A DNA stretch of 64,000 nt, taken from NCBI GenBank assembly GCA_902598525.1, contig CACKBZ010000001.1, forward strand, positions 156,466-220,465, read 5' to 3'. This DNA comes from an uncultured Bacteroidota bacterium (lineage in GTDB: Bacteria > Bacteroidota > Bacteroidia > Flavobacteriales > Flavobacteriaceae). The position numbers and the translations under genes were made by a program. The notes beneath the pieces were generated by a model. That model saw only the letters and a list, made by a program, of their open reading frames with translations, ran no database searches and was not told the origin of the DNA. Position 1 is the first letter of the stretch. Every line of letters starts with the position of its first letter. Positions 1 through 8,433 of the stretch are shown in pieces.

Positions 1-1693
1 GATCATTAAATGATAATGTGAAGCTGTGGTTTTGAATTGTTCTTATCTCATCACTTGTTACATATATACCAGTTGCATTTCCATCAACACCACCCTTATT
101 TTGAGCATGCTCAGAAAACTGGCTAGTGTTATCAATACCATACTTATAAGCTAATGTCCAGTTGTCATTAATGTCATAAGCAGCACCAAATGTTCCAAAT
201 ACTCTGTTAATTAATTCGGCATCAAATGCATTTTCGGCAGTCCATCTTGGGTTCTGAATATCATTACCTGATCTATAGTAGATAGATCTACCATCAGACG
301 TAATGTATGGAAGTCCCATTAAGTCAACACTTCTTGGAGTATACATAACATCACCAAAAATAGATGAAGTATATGAACTCACTGATCCACTACCAAGTGA
401 CGCGGCAATTGGTGGTGTAGTATAATCTGTGTTAGCATAATTAAGAGTACCGTTAATTCTAATACCATTTTCAAGAGTTGCAGCACCACCTATACCAAAG
501 TTTGTTTTTCTAAGGCGGTTGTTAGGTGTAAATCCTTCATCATCTGTTCTACCAAACGACATATTGAAGAAACCATTATCTCCTGATGATCTTAGGTTTA
601 AAGAAGTTGTGTTAACTAAACCTGGATCAAAGAAGTTTTCAACACCTCTATAATTTCTATATGCATACTCAGTACCAACTAGGTCTGCGAATTCTGGTTC
701 AACTAATGATCTGTTAGCAATGTAGTCATAAGGGTGCTTAACATAAACGTTATTAGCATCCTCTCTTAAATAATAAGGACCAAATTGTCTTGGATCGTTA
801 ATAGCTGGGTCAAAGTTTGGACCACCATTTGAAAAGAAAAATCCAAACAGTTGGTGAAATCCACCACCATAATCATTTTGGTAATCTGGAAGTACTGGTT
901 CATTTACAAATGTTGAATGACTAACAGTAACTTCAGTACCTTTTGCAGATGGTCTTGCGCCAGATCCGTTTTTAGTAGTAATAAGTATTACACCATTTCT
1001 TCCTTGCTGACCGTATAATACAGTAGCATTTAATCCCTTAAGGACATCAACTTTTTCTATACTATTTGGATCTAAGTCTAGGAATCTACTTGATTCAGTA
1101 ATTCCATTCCAGAAGGAACCAGACTCTCCATTAGTTGATGAATTAAAAGGAACTCCATCAACAACAAATAAAGGTTGGTTAGAACCTGTAATTGATGTCA
1201 TACCTCTAATTATAACGTTAGTTCCCGAACCAGATGTAGAGGTAGTGTTAGTAATATTAACACCAGCAACCTTACCTGTAAGAGTTCTTGCAACATCCGC
1301 AACACCCTTTTGTTCTATTTCTTCAGAACCAACAGTTGTTACAGCATAACCTAAAGAACGTGCCTCTCTTTCCAGACCAAGTGCTGTTACAACAACCTCA
1401 CTTAATTGATTCCCTTCGGATAAGCTAATATTTAGAGTGTTTTGGCTACCAACAACAACAGATTGAGATTCATAACCTACGAAACTAAATACTAATGATA
1501 CACCTTCTTCAACTGCGATAGAATAATTACCATCGAAGTCTGTAGTTACACCGCTTGTTGTTCCATCAATTATAACAGTAGCACCAGGTAGGGGCAAACC
1601 ATCAGGATCAGAAACAACTCCTGTAACTGTTCTCTGACCAAATGCAAATCCTGCACTTAATAAGAAAACTAAGAATATTCTTGTATACTTCAT
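1..1693 (-). CDS. SusC/RagA-family TonB-linked outer-membrane receptor (C-terminus beyond left edge)
   Basis: The reading frame starts with ATG at 1693 and stays open to the left edge, giving 564 residues of a protein usually about 1000 long. Residues 1-19 are a signal peptide ending FAFG before Gln20. A CarboxypepD_reg-like domain follows (about 20-100, with GVVSDPDGLPLPGATV), then a TonB plug (about 105-225, with LTGKVAGVNI, IIRGMTSI, PLFVVDGVPF and the glycine-rich YGQQGRNGVILITTK), then the first barrel strands. SusC-type receptors import oligosaccharides or peptides with a SusD lipoprotein; a susD would lie beyond the left edge. The substrate cannot be read. It is monocistronic on its upstream side, 223 bases from lysA. 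Confidence 0.93.
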   Translation of the reverse strand, partial: MKYTRIFLVFLLSAGFAFGQRTVTGVVSDPDGLPLPGATVIIDGTTSGVTTDFDGNYSIAVEEGVSLVFSFVGYESQSVVVGSQNTLNISLSEGNQLSEVVVTALGLEREARSLGYAVTTVGSEEIEQKGVADVARTLTGKVAGVNITNTTSTSGSGTNVIIRGMTSITGSNQPLFVVDGVPFNSSTNGESGSFWNGITESSRFLDLDPNSIEKVDVLKGLNATVLYGQQGRNGVILITTKNGSGARPSAKGTEVTVSHSTFVNEPVLPDYQNDYGGGFHQLFGFFFSNGGPNFDPAINDPRQFGPYYLREDANNVYVKHPYDYIANRSLVEPEFADLVGTEYAYRNYRGVENFFDPGLVNTTSLNLRSSGDNGFFNMSFGRTDDEGFTPNNRLRKTNFGIGGAATLENGIRINGTLNYANTDYTTPPIAASLGSGSVSSYTSSIFGDVMYTPRSVDLMGLPYITSDGRSIYYRSGNDIQNPRWTAENAFDAELINRVFGTFGAAYDINDNWTLAYKYGIDNTSQFSEHAQNKGGVDGNATGIYVTSDEIRTIQNHSFTLSFND

Positions 1694-1754
1694 ATTTATT
1701 ATATTTATTAATATTTGATAACTGTTAAAATAATGTTAAAATTACCAAAACAGT

Positions 1755-1790
1755 CAAAAATAACACATTTTAATTAAAAAACGCGCCAAA
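1755..1790 (-). promoter_or_regulatory. Putative Bacteroidota-type promoter of the SusC gene
   Basis: On the minus strand TATTTTTG (1762-1755) matches the TAnnTTTG -7 box, with TTTG (1790-1787) upstream. The 24-base spacer is a little longer than the usual 17-23. The leader would be about 55 bases. The rest of the 1694-1916 gap is AT-rich and shows no clear hairpin after lysA. Confidence 0.4.
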
Positions 1791-1916
1791 TCACTTTTTT
1801 TGTTAATTTGAATCGGCTAAGATATGGTTTTTTCTATTACTGCAAAACTTTTTAATATTTTTTTTATTGTGTTTTTGTAGTTTTTTTTTACCCTAATTAA
1901 CCATTTTTTTTAAAAA

Positions 1917-3128
1917 TTACTTTACGAAAATGTTAATTTGATTTTTAAGAAGGTTTTCAACAGTCTCTCTTTTTCTTATTAGTTTTATTTTATTGTCTAT
2001 TATGCAGGCTTCAGCGGGTTTAACTCTGCTATTATAATTACTTGACATGCTAAAGCAATATGCACCAGCGTTTTTAAAGCAAATCAAATCTCCAACTTTT
2101 AATTTATTTATGGTTCTTTGTTGTGCAAATGTATCTTTTTCACATATGTAACCAACTACATTATATGTCTCTTTCTCATCGTTATCCTTGTTAAGTTTTA
2201 TAATTTCATGATAAGAATTATATAATGTGGGTCGAATAAAATGGTTAAAGCCTGAATTTACTTGAGCAAACTTCGTATTGTAAGACTTTTTAATATTATT
2301 GACTTTAGTCAAAAAGAATCCTGATTCACTGGTCAGAAACTTTCCAGGCTCAAGGATAATCTGAATGTTTCTATTTGTTTCTAATGTGAACTTGTCTAGT
2401 TCTCTACAAATGACGTTAGAGTATTCTTTAAGATCTGTTTTTGAATCTCCATCAAAGTATTGAACTTTAATGCCACCTCCTAAATTTATACTTTTTAAAT
2501 TTTTAAACTTTCTAGCAATTTTAAATATCTTATTTACTGTAAGTTCTAATTCTTCATTTTTAAGTATATCACTTCCTGTGTGGACGTGAATTCCCGAGAC
2601 AATCAGCTTACCTTCTTGTTCAATTTTAACTAATCTTGATAACTTATCTTCACTAATTCCAAACTTTGAGTCTTTGTGACCAACACTAATTCTTTCATTT
2701 CCTCCTGCATATATATTAGGGTTAATCCTTATTGATATTTCTCTTTCACTGTAATTTTCTGTGAAAGCCTCAATTGATTCTAAGCTATCCAAATTTAATT
2801 TTACCCCTAAATTATTTGCTTCAATTATTTCCTCTAAACCGACTCCGTTAGGTGAGTATAGAATATCATCTTTATTGAAGCCACATTTGAGTCCAATCTT
2901 AACTTCCTCAATTGATGAGGTTTCTAATCCTGTCCCTAGAGATTTAAAATAATTTAAAATAGAAATATTTGATAACGCTTTGGCTGCAAAATAAATTTTG
3001 AGATCTTTAATATTACTCATAGAATTTTTTAATTTTAAGTATTGCTTTTCTATAACATCTAGATCGTATATGTAAAGTGGAGTTCCATAGGCGGAAACAG
3101 CTTCTTTAAGTTTTGAGACTTTAATCAT
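1917..3128 (-). CDS. lysA: Diaminopimelate decarboxylase
   Basis: A 403-residue fold-type III PLP enzyme catalysing the last step of lysine synthesis, meso-diaminopimelate to L-lysine plus CO2. The PLP lysine is K50 in FAAKALSN. The family motif SKFGI is near 154-158, HVHTGS at about 181-186 and the glycine loop LGGGI near 216. EPGKFL, CEKDTFA (the CESxD-like position reached across the dimer) and a C-terminal AGAYCFSMSSNYN follow. Length and motif order are normal. The 74-base gap to the divergent sucC carries promoters for both genes. Ornithine or arginine decarboxylases share the fold, but the CE-D motif and the length favour LysA. Confidence 0.93.
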   Translation of the reverse strand: MIKVSKLKEAVSAYGTPLYIYDLDVIEKQYLKLKNSMSNIKDLKIYFAAKALSNISILNYFKSLGTGLETSSIEEVKIGLKCGFNKDDILYSPNGVGLEEIIEANNLGVKLNLDSLESIEAFTENYSEREISIRINPNIYAGGNERISVGHKDSKFGISEDKLSRLVKIEQEGKLIVSGIHVHTGSDILKNEELELTVNKIFKIARKFKNLKSINLGGGIKVQYFDGDSKTDLKEYSNVICRELDKFTLETNRNIQIILEPGKFLTSESGFFLTKVNNIKKSYNTKFAQVNSGFNHFIRPTLYNSYHEIIKLNKDNDEKETYNVVGYICEKDTFAQQRTINKLKVGDLICFKNAGAYCFSMSSNYNSRVKPAEACIIDNKIKLIRKRETVENLLKNQINIFVK

Positions 3129-3143
3129 AATTATTAGGCGTTG

Positions 3144-3151
3144 CTAATATA
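3144..3151 (-). promoter_or_regulatory. Putative -7 element of lysA (TATATTAG variant)
   Basis: The minus strand reads TATATTAGC 15 bases before the lysA ATG. The same nonamer precedes the genes starting at 26540 and 29622, so it looks like a recurrent variant of TAnnTTTG. No -33 TTG is visible. Confidence 0.35.
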
Positions 3152-3189
3152 ATACGCTTTAAATTAATTTATATCTAAAGTTTTGTAAT

Positions 3190-3197
3190 TATATTTG
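3190..3197 (+). promoter_or_regulatory. Putative -7 box of sucC, implying a leaderless or near-leaderless mRNA
   Basis: TATATTTG is an exact TAnnTTTG match ending only 5 bases before the sucC ATG at 3203. Transcription normally starts 4-8 bases after this box, so the 5' end would fall at or next to the start codon. No -33 TTG is seen at the expected distance. Confidence 0.45.
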
Positions 3198-3202
3198 TCG
3201 CC

Positions 3203-4393
3203 ATGAATTTGCATGAATATCAAGGAAAACAATTATTAGAAAAATATAATGTAACGATTCAAAAGGGATATGTTGCTGAAAATCCTGAAGAAGCTGTAAA
3301 ATCTGCAAAAAAACTTTCTGATGAAACAGGGACTAAAGTTTTTGTTATTAAAGCACAAATTCATGCAGGTGGAAGAGGAAAGGGTGGAGGTGTTAGAATA
3401 GCTAAATCATTAGATGAAGTTAGAACCATATCTTCAGAAATTATAGGTATGAGACTAATTACACCTCAAACATCTAAAGAAGGAAAACTTGTTAACAAGG
3501 TATTGATTGCAGAAGACGTTTATTATGATGGTAAAAATAATAGGAAAGAATTCTACATTTCAGTTCTGCTCAATAGATCAAGTTCCAAAAATATGATTGT
3601 TTATTCAACTGAGGGTGGAGTTGACATAGAAGCTGTTGCAGAAACTACACCTGAACTAATATTTAACGAAGAAATTGATCCTGCCTCTGGGATTCTCCCA
3701 TTTCAAGCAAGAAATATTGCATTTAATCTAGGTCTTAAAGGCTCAGCATTTAAAAATATGGTAAGGTTTGTTACTAATCTCTACAACGCCTATAGTGAAT
3801 CTGATGCTACGTTATTTGAAATTAACCCAGTATTGAAGGCAGCTGATGATAAGATCATTGCCGTAGACTCTAAAGTGACCATCGATGAGAACTCTCTTTT
3901 TAGGCACTCTGAATACGAGTTAATGAGAGATTTAAGCGAGGAGAACTCTGTTGAAGTTGAAGCTAGAGAGTTTAATCTTAACTATGTTGATTTAGATGGA
4001 AATGTTGGTTGCATGGTTAACGGCGCAGGTTTAGCAATGGCAACTATGGACTTAATCAAACTCGCAGGAGGTGAGCCAGCAAATTTTCTTGATGTTGGAG
4101 GAACTGCTGATTCAAGCAGAGTTGAAAAAGCCTTTAGACTTATTCTACAAGATCCAAATGTCAAAGCAATATTGGTAAATATATTTGGAGGAATAGTAAG
4201 GTGTGATCGTGTCGCCGAAGGGATAGTATCTGCATATAAAAACATAGGGAATATTGATATCCCAATAATTGTTAGGCTTCAAGGAACAAATTCTGATAAA
4301 GCAAAGGAAATAATTGATAGCTCCGGATTGAATGTGCTCTCTGCAATAGCCTTTGATGAAGCAGCAAATAAGGTTCAAACTGCCTTAAACTGA
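3203..4393 (+). CDS. sucC: Succinyl-CoA synthetase (ADP-forming) beta subunit
   Basis: A 396-residue ATP-grasp protein of the TCA cycle that, with SucD, interconverts succinyl-CoA and succinate with substrate-level phosphorylation. It opens with the family hallmark MNLHEYQGKQLLEKY. The nucleotide-binding region has KAQIHAGGRGKGGGVR at about 50-66. The C-terminal ligase domain has NFLDVGGTAD and NIFGGIVRCD, which form the CoA-ligase/SucD interface. Length is normal (about 390-400). Unlike the enterobacterial layout, no sucD follows; the next gene is a heat-shock protein. The ATG at 3203 is fixed by the conserved N-terminus. Confidence 0.95.
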   Translation: MNLHEYQGKQLLEKYNVTIQKGYVAENPEEAVKSAKKLSDETGTKVFVIKAQIHAGGRGKGGGVRIAKSLDEVRTISSEIIGMRLITPQTSKEGKLVNKVLIAEDVYYDGKNNRKEFYISVLLNRSSSKNMIVYSTEGGVDIEAVAETTPELIFNEEIDPASGILPFQARNIAFNLGLKGSAFKNMVRFVTNLYNAYSESDATLFEINPVLKAADDKIIAVDSKVTIDENSLFRHSEYELMRDLSEENSVEVEAREFNLNYVDLDGNVGCMVNGAGLAMATMDLIKLAGGEPANFLDVGGTADSSRVEKAFRLILQDPNVKAILVNIFGGIVRCDRVAEGIVSAYKNIGNIDIPIIVRLQGTNSDKAKEIIDSSGLNVLSAIAFDEAANKVQTALN

Positions 4394-4513
4394 CATAAAG
4401 TCATTAAATTTTCTTTTTTTATTGCCATATTGTCATATTTATTAAACTGGTACTCTTTTTGACTATTATTTAATGAATTTTTAATTCAAATTGTTTAACT
4501 AAAAATAAAAATT

Positions 4514-4936
4514 ATGAGAATAGTAAAATATAATAACAATAATGTTTTTCCATCATTGATGAATGAATTTTTTAATGATGACTTTGGTTTGAATTTTTTT
4601 AATAGAAATTATTCAGTACCGTCAGTAAATTCTATAGAAAATAATGATTCTTTTGAGATTGACCTCGCAGTGCCAGGTATGAAGAAAGAAGAATTTTCAA
4701 TTGAATTAAATGATAAAGTATTAGTGATTTCATCTGAATCATCAAATAATATTGAAAATGATAAGATGAGATTAAACGAATTTAATTTCTCTTCTTTCCA
4801 AAGATCATTTAGAGTTCCAGATTCAGTTGATCAAGATAAAATAAAAGCTAATTATAAAAACGGTATACTAAAAATTAAATTACCGAAAAGAAAAGAGAGT
4901 ATTTCCAAGCCAAATAGGGTAATTAATATTAGCTAA
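4514..4936 (+). CDS. Small heat-shock protein, Hsp20/alpha-crystallin family
   Basis: A 140-residue ATP-independent holdase chaperone. The N-terminal arm (to about residue 40, rich in Asn and Phe) is followed by an alpha-crystallin domain. That domain contains FEIDLAVPGMKKEEFSIEL, the SFQRSFRVPDSV strand and the near-universal NGILKIKLPKR before a short C-terminal tail with the VINI (IxI) oligomerisation motif. Length matches the family. No CIRCE element or other recognised heat-shock operator was found in the 120 bases upstream, so its regulation is unknown. A strong terminator follows. Confidence 0.93.
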   Translation: MRIVKYNNNNVFPSLMNEFFNDDFGLNFFNRNYSVPSVNSIENNDSFEIDLAVPGMKKEEFSIELNDKVLVISSESSNNIENDKMRLNEFNFSSFQRSFRVPDSVDQDKIKANYKNGILKIKLPKRKESISKPNRVINIS

Positions 4937-4951
4937 ATGTTATAATAATCC

Positions 4952-4982
4952 AAAAAAAGGTGTACTGTAGTACACCTTTTTT
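4952..4982. terminator. Bidirectional intrinsic terminator between hsp20 and uvrB
   Basis: A perfect hairpin, GGTGTAC-TGTA-GTACACC (4959-4976), is flanked by seven A on the left and six T on the right, so it works on both strands. It overlaps the uvrB stop codon at 4981-4983. Confidence 0.9.
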
Positions 4983-6963
4983 ATTTTAATTTCTTTTTGA
5001 GAAGTTCAATTTTATCTCTTAAATCTGCAGCAGATAAAAAGTCAAGTTTTTTTGCTACATCTTCCATATTTCTTCTAAGTTCTTTAATTCTTTTTTCAAT
5101 TTCATTATTAGTTTGATATGATTTAAGCTCTTCTTCAAAATCTTCATATGAACTATTTACAACCTGTACATCTTTCTCAAAAGTATTTAAGAATGATTTT
5201 TCCATTTGTTTAGGTACAATTCCTTTTTTAACATTGTATTTTTCTTGCTTTTCTCTTCTATACGAAGTTTCATTTATTGTCTTATCCATACTATCTGTAA
5301 TGGTATCTGCATACATTATTGCTTTGCCATTTATATTTCTTGCAGCTCTCCCTACAGTTTGAATTAAAGATCTATGACTTCTTAAGAATCCCTCTTTGTC
5401 AGCATCTAAAATAGCAACCAATGATACTTCTGGTAAATCAAGTCCCTCTCTTAATAGATTAACTCCTACTAAAACATCAAAAAATCCTTTCCTTAAATTT
5501 TGCATTATTTCAACTCTCTCCAATGTATCTATGTCACTATGAATGTAATTAGCTCTAATTTTTGCTTTGTGAAGAAACTTTGTAAGTTCTTCTGCCATTC
5601 GTTTAGTTAGTGTTGTAACTAATACCCTTTCATCATTTTCAACTCTTAATAAAATTTCTTCTATGAGATCATCGATTTGATTTTCGGATTTCCTGATCTC
5701 AATGATAGGATCTAGAACTCCAGTTGGCCTAATTATCTGTTCAACATATATACCCTCAGACATTTTCAATTCATATTCTGCAGGTGTGGCACTTACATAA
5801 AGCACATTATCTTGTAATCCCTCAAATTCCTCAAATTTTAGTGGTCTATTGTCTAGTGCTGCAGGTAATCTAAAGCCATAATTAACTAAATTTTCTTTTC
5901 GACTTCTATCACCGCCGTACATAGCATGTACTTGAGGAATAGTTACATGACTCTCATCAATAACCATTAAATAATTCTCAGGGAAATAATCAAGTAGACA
6001 AAAAGGTCTTGTTCCAGGGTCTCTCCCATCTAAATATCTCGAGTAATTCTCAATACCAGAACAATATCCTAGCTCTTTAATCATCTCTAAATCAAACTCT
6101 GTTCGCTCTCTAATTCTCTTTGATTCTAGTGATTTTTCTATTTCATCAAAATATTTAACCTGCTCCTCGAGATCAAATTCAATTTTATTTATAGCAGATT
6201 TAATATTTGACTCTGATGTAACAAATATCATTGCAGGAAAAATTCTTAATGATTCAAATTGCTCAATTTTATTACCAGATATAGGATCAATAGATTCAAT
6301 AGTTTCAATATTATCCCCAAAAAAGTTTATTCTGTAAAATATATCTGAATAACTTGGAAAAATATCGATTATATCTCCCTTTACTGAAAAGCTTCCTCTA
6401 TTTAACTCATTAATAGATCTTGAATATTGACTTTTTACAAATTGTGATAATAGTTTTGAAATTTGAATTTCATCATTAATAGAAATCTGGATTACATGTT
6501 TTTTAAACTCATTCGGGTTTCCTATTCCATATATGCACGATACTGATGCAACAACAATAATATCATTTCTTCCAGATAATAATGATGAAGTTGCACTAAG
6601 TCTATATTTCTCTATTTGTTCATTTATTGATAAATCTTTCTCTATATATAATCCAGATGATGGAATATAAGCTTCAGGTTGATAATAATCATAATATGAA
6701 ACAAAATACTCTACAGCATTATTCGGAAAAAAATTTTGAAACTCTGAATATAATTGAGCAGCTAAAGTTTTGTTATGTGCTAAAACTAATGTTGGTCTTT
6801 TTATCTCCTGAATTACATTGGCTACTGTGAATGTTTTACCGGATCCAGTTACACCCTGAAGTGTTACATGATTGTGATTGCTATTAAATGAGTTGACAAT
6901 ACTTCTGATTGCCTCTGGTTGATCACCGGTCGGTTTGAACTCAGATGTAAGTTGAAAACTCAT
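4981..6963 (-). CDS. uvrB: Excinuclease ABC subunit B
   Basis: A 660-residue nucleotide-excision-repair helicase-like protein that receives damage from UvrA and recruits UvrC. Walker A GVTGSGKT is at 37-44. The damage-probing beta-hairpin region has YYDYYQPEAYIP, followed by the interdomain VSCIYGIG motif, MVIDESHVT (Walker B), and the helicase motifs LREGLDLPE and QTVGRAARN. The C-terminal UVR domain that contacts UvrC is at about 625-660. Length and motif order are canonical. Its ATG overlaps the TGA of the upstream small gene (6960-6963), indicating translational coupling. Confidence 0.97.
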   Translation of the reverse strand: MSFQLTSEFKPTGDQPEAIRSIVNSFNSNHNHVTLQGVTGSGKTFTVANVIQEIKRPTLVLAHNKTLAAQLYSEFQNFFPNNAVEYFVSYYDYYQPEAYIPSSGLYIEKDLSINEQIEKYRLSATSSLLSGRNDIIVVASVSCIYGIGNPNEFKKHVIQISINDEIQISKLLSQFVKSQYSRSINELNRGSFSVKGDIIDIFPSYSDIFYRINFFGDNIETIESIDPISGNKIEQFESLRIFPAMIFVTSESNIKSAINKIEFDLEEQVKYFDEIEKSLESKRIRERTEFDLEMIKELGYCSGIENYSRYLDGRDPGTRPFCLLDYFPENYLMVIDESHVTIPQVHAMYGGDRSRKENLVNYGFRLPAALDNRPLKFEEFEGLQDNVLYVSATPAEYELKMSEGIYVEQIIRPTGVLDPIIEIRKSENQIDDLIEEILLRVENDERVLVTTLTKRMAEELTKFLHKAKIRANYIHSDIDTLERVEIMQNLRKGFFDVLVGVNLLREGLDLPEVSLVAILDADKEGFLRSHRSLIQTVGRAARNINGKAIMYADTITDSMDKTINETSYRREKQEKYNVKKGIVPKQMEKSFLNTFEKDVQVVNSSYEDFEEELKSYQTNNEIEKRIKELRRNMEDVAKKLDFLSAADLRDKIELLKKKLK

Positions 6964-7421
6964 AAATTTAAATTTTCATCTTGATCAAAATTGTCAGCTA
7001 CATCAGTATTGTTGTAAATATCTGATGGTGCCTCTTTAGGAACATCTCCAACAGAATTTATACATTCAAACTTTAATTTTGAATTAATTAATTTGTCTAT
7101 TTCATATAATTCAACAAAAAAGGTCCAATAATTTAAAAAATCATAAACAAAGATCATTTTATCTCCATTTAAAACAAAATAATTGGAAATAGGTGCTTTA
7201 TCCATTATTTCATCTTGATCATCGATTTTAAAAATTTTTATTTCTTCTAATTGTTCCCAATTTTCATTACTTATATGGAATGTAGAAATTTCTGTTGAGT
7301 CAAATCCAAATTGATCTGAAATTATCTTACTAAATTCAAGTAAACTCGTTGAGGCATCAACAATTATATCTCGAAGAACATCTTCTTCTACATTTAAAAT
7401 TATTCTAAATTTTAACCTCAT
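6960..7421 (-). CDS. pRiA4b ORF-3-like domain protein (function unknown)
   Basis: A 153-residue protein. Its N-terminal half resembles the plasmid pRiA4b ORF-3/IS1096-passenger-like domain: a beta-strand opening with ILNVEEDVLRDIIVDASTSL, a helix, then aspartate-rich strands and YVYDF-like FVYDFLNYWTF. The C-terminus is acidic and low-complexity. No catalytic motif is evident. The gene sits between ctaA (17-base overlap upstream) and uvrB (4-base overlap downstream), so it is certainly co-transcribed. The family is common in Bacteroidota but uncharacterised, and no role in repair or haem synthesis can be inferred from position alone. Confidence 0.75.
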   Translation of the reverse strand: MRLKFRIILNVEEDVLRDIIVDASTSLLEFSKIISDQFGFDSTEISTFHISNENWEQLEEIKIFKIDDQDEIMDKAPISNYFVLNGDKMIFVYDFLNYWTFFVELYEIDKLINSKLKFECINSVGDVPKEAPSDIYNNTDVADNFDQDENLNL

Positions 7422-8433
7422 TAGATCTATTATTATATAACATTAAAAAATAAAATTGTAAACCAATTATAATGGTAGACAATAATAAGTGAATAGGTTG
7501 AGTACTAAAAGGAAAATCAAAATAAAACATCACAATTCCAGTAACAATTTGAATAAAAATTAATGTATTTACAGAGTATATTATTATTGATTTCCATCTA
7601 ATTTTATTTAACAAATAGAGGATGTAAGAATTTAAGATAATTATAATCCATGAAAAGCTTCTATGTGTATAAAAAATACTTGGAATTTCTTCAAACCATT
7701 TTTCCTTTTGCGAGTAGCTATAAAGCTCCATCTTAATATCAATAAACTTTCTTACTTCAGTTCCTATTATAACTTGTCCTAGTAAAATGATTATTGATAC
7801 AATAATTAAAACAGATATATTTCTTGGTAAATCTATAAGTTTTGATCTTTTGCTTACAATTGATAGAATTGAAAATAAAATAAATAAAAGTATTATTGCC
7901 ATAATCATATGAATTGAAATTGTATTGGCAGAAAGATTACTGTCTACAACTATTTTACCAAGCCATGCTTGAAATAAAATAGCAACTAGAGATAAAAATG
8001 CAAGAAATGTGATTAAAAATCTCTTCTTTATATATTTTAATGAGCTTATAAATAAAATCAAGACTGAAATTCCAGCAATTGCACCTATAAGTCTATTTAT
8101 ATATTCAATCCATGTATGATAAACGTTAAATTTAGCATAATCATGTTTAGTATATTTTTCCCAATTATCGATGTTTAGAATATGAGCTGACCTAAAATCA
8201 TCTAATGCAAAAAATAATTCTTCTTCAATAATAATTATTTGATTTTTATTGAAGTTAGAGTTAGGTTTCCAATCTAATTGAGATCTTTCAGTTGGCGGTA
8301 TTAAATATCCAAAGCATTTAGGCCAATCAGGACATCCCATTCCACTTCCAGTCATCCTTACAATTGCACCAGCCAGAATAACTAGATAAACAATTAATAT
8401 TGAAGCTAGTGCTAGATTATATATTTTATTCAT
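7405..8433 (-). CDS. ctaA: Haem A synthase, COX15/CtaA family
   Basis: A 342-residue polytopic membrane protein that oxidises the C8 methyl of haem O to the formyl group of haem A for aa3-type cytochrome oxidase. About eight hydrophobic helices are visible. The N-terminal helix carries VRMTGSGMGCPDWPKCFG, the family signature. The haem-ligand histidines lie in VYHTWIEYINR, ISIHMIMAI, YTHRSFSW and QPIHLLLS, the expected four. A long loop between helices 1 and 2 (about 50-105) is typical of the Bacteroidota form. The gene overlaps the end of cca by 8 bases. It implies an aerobic respiratory chain with haem A. Confidence 0.92.
   Translation of the reverse strand: MNKIYNLALASILIVYLVILAGAIVRMTGSGMGCPDWPKCFGYLIPPTERSQLDWKPNSNFNKNQIIIIEEELFFALDDFRSAHILNIDNWEKYTKHDYAKFNVYHTWIEYINRLIGAIAGISVLILFISSLKYIKKRFLITFLAFLSLVAILFQAWLGKIVVDSNLSANTISIHMIMAIILLFILFSILSIVSKRSKLIDLPRNISVLIIVSIIILLGQVIIGTEVRKFIDIKMELYSYSQKEKWFEEIPSIFYTHRSFSWIIIILNSYILYLLNKIRWKSIIIYSVNTLIFIQIVTGIVMFYFDFPFSTQPIHLLLSTIIIGLQFYFLMLYNNRSNEVKI

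Noticed and set aside
2761..2952. Open frame on the plus strand within lysA, and many similar short frames opposite or inside other genes.
   Set aside because: They lie wholly inside well-supported genes on the other strand, show no family motifs and have the composition of antisense reading.
4394..4513. Search for a CIRCE or other heat-shock operator before the Hsp20 gene.
   Set aside because: No TTAGCACTC-N9-GAGTGCTAA or recognisable variant is present.
6960..7421. The pRiA4b-ORF3-like gene considered as a sign of an integrated mobile element.
   Set aside because: No transposase, inverted repeats or composition change surrounds it, and it is embedded in an overlapping housekeeping operon.
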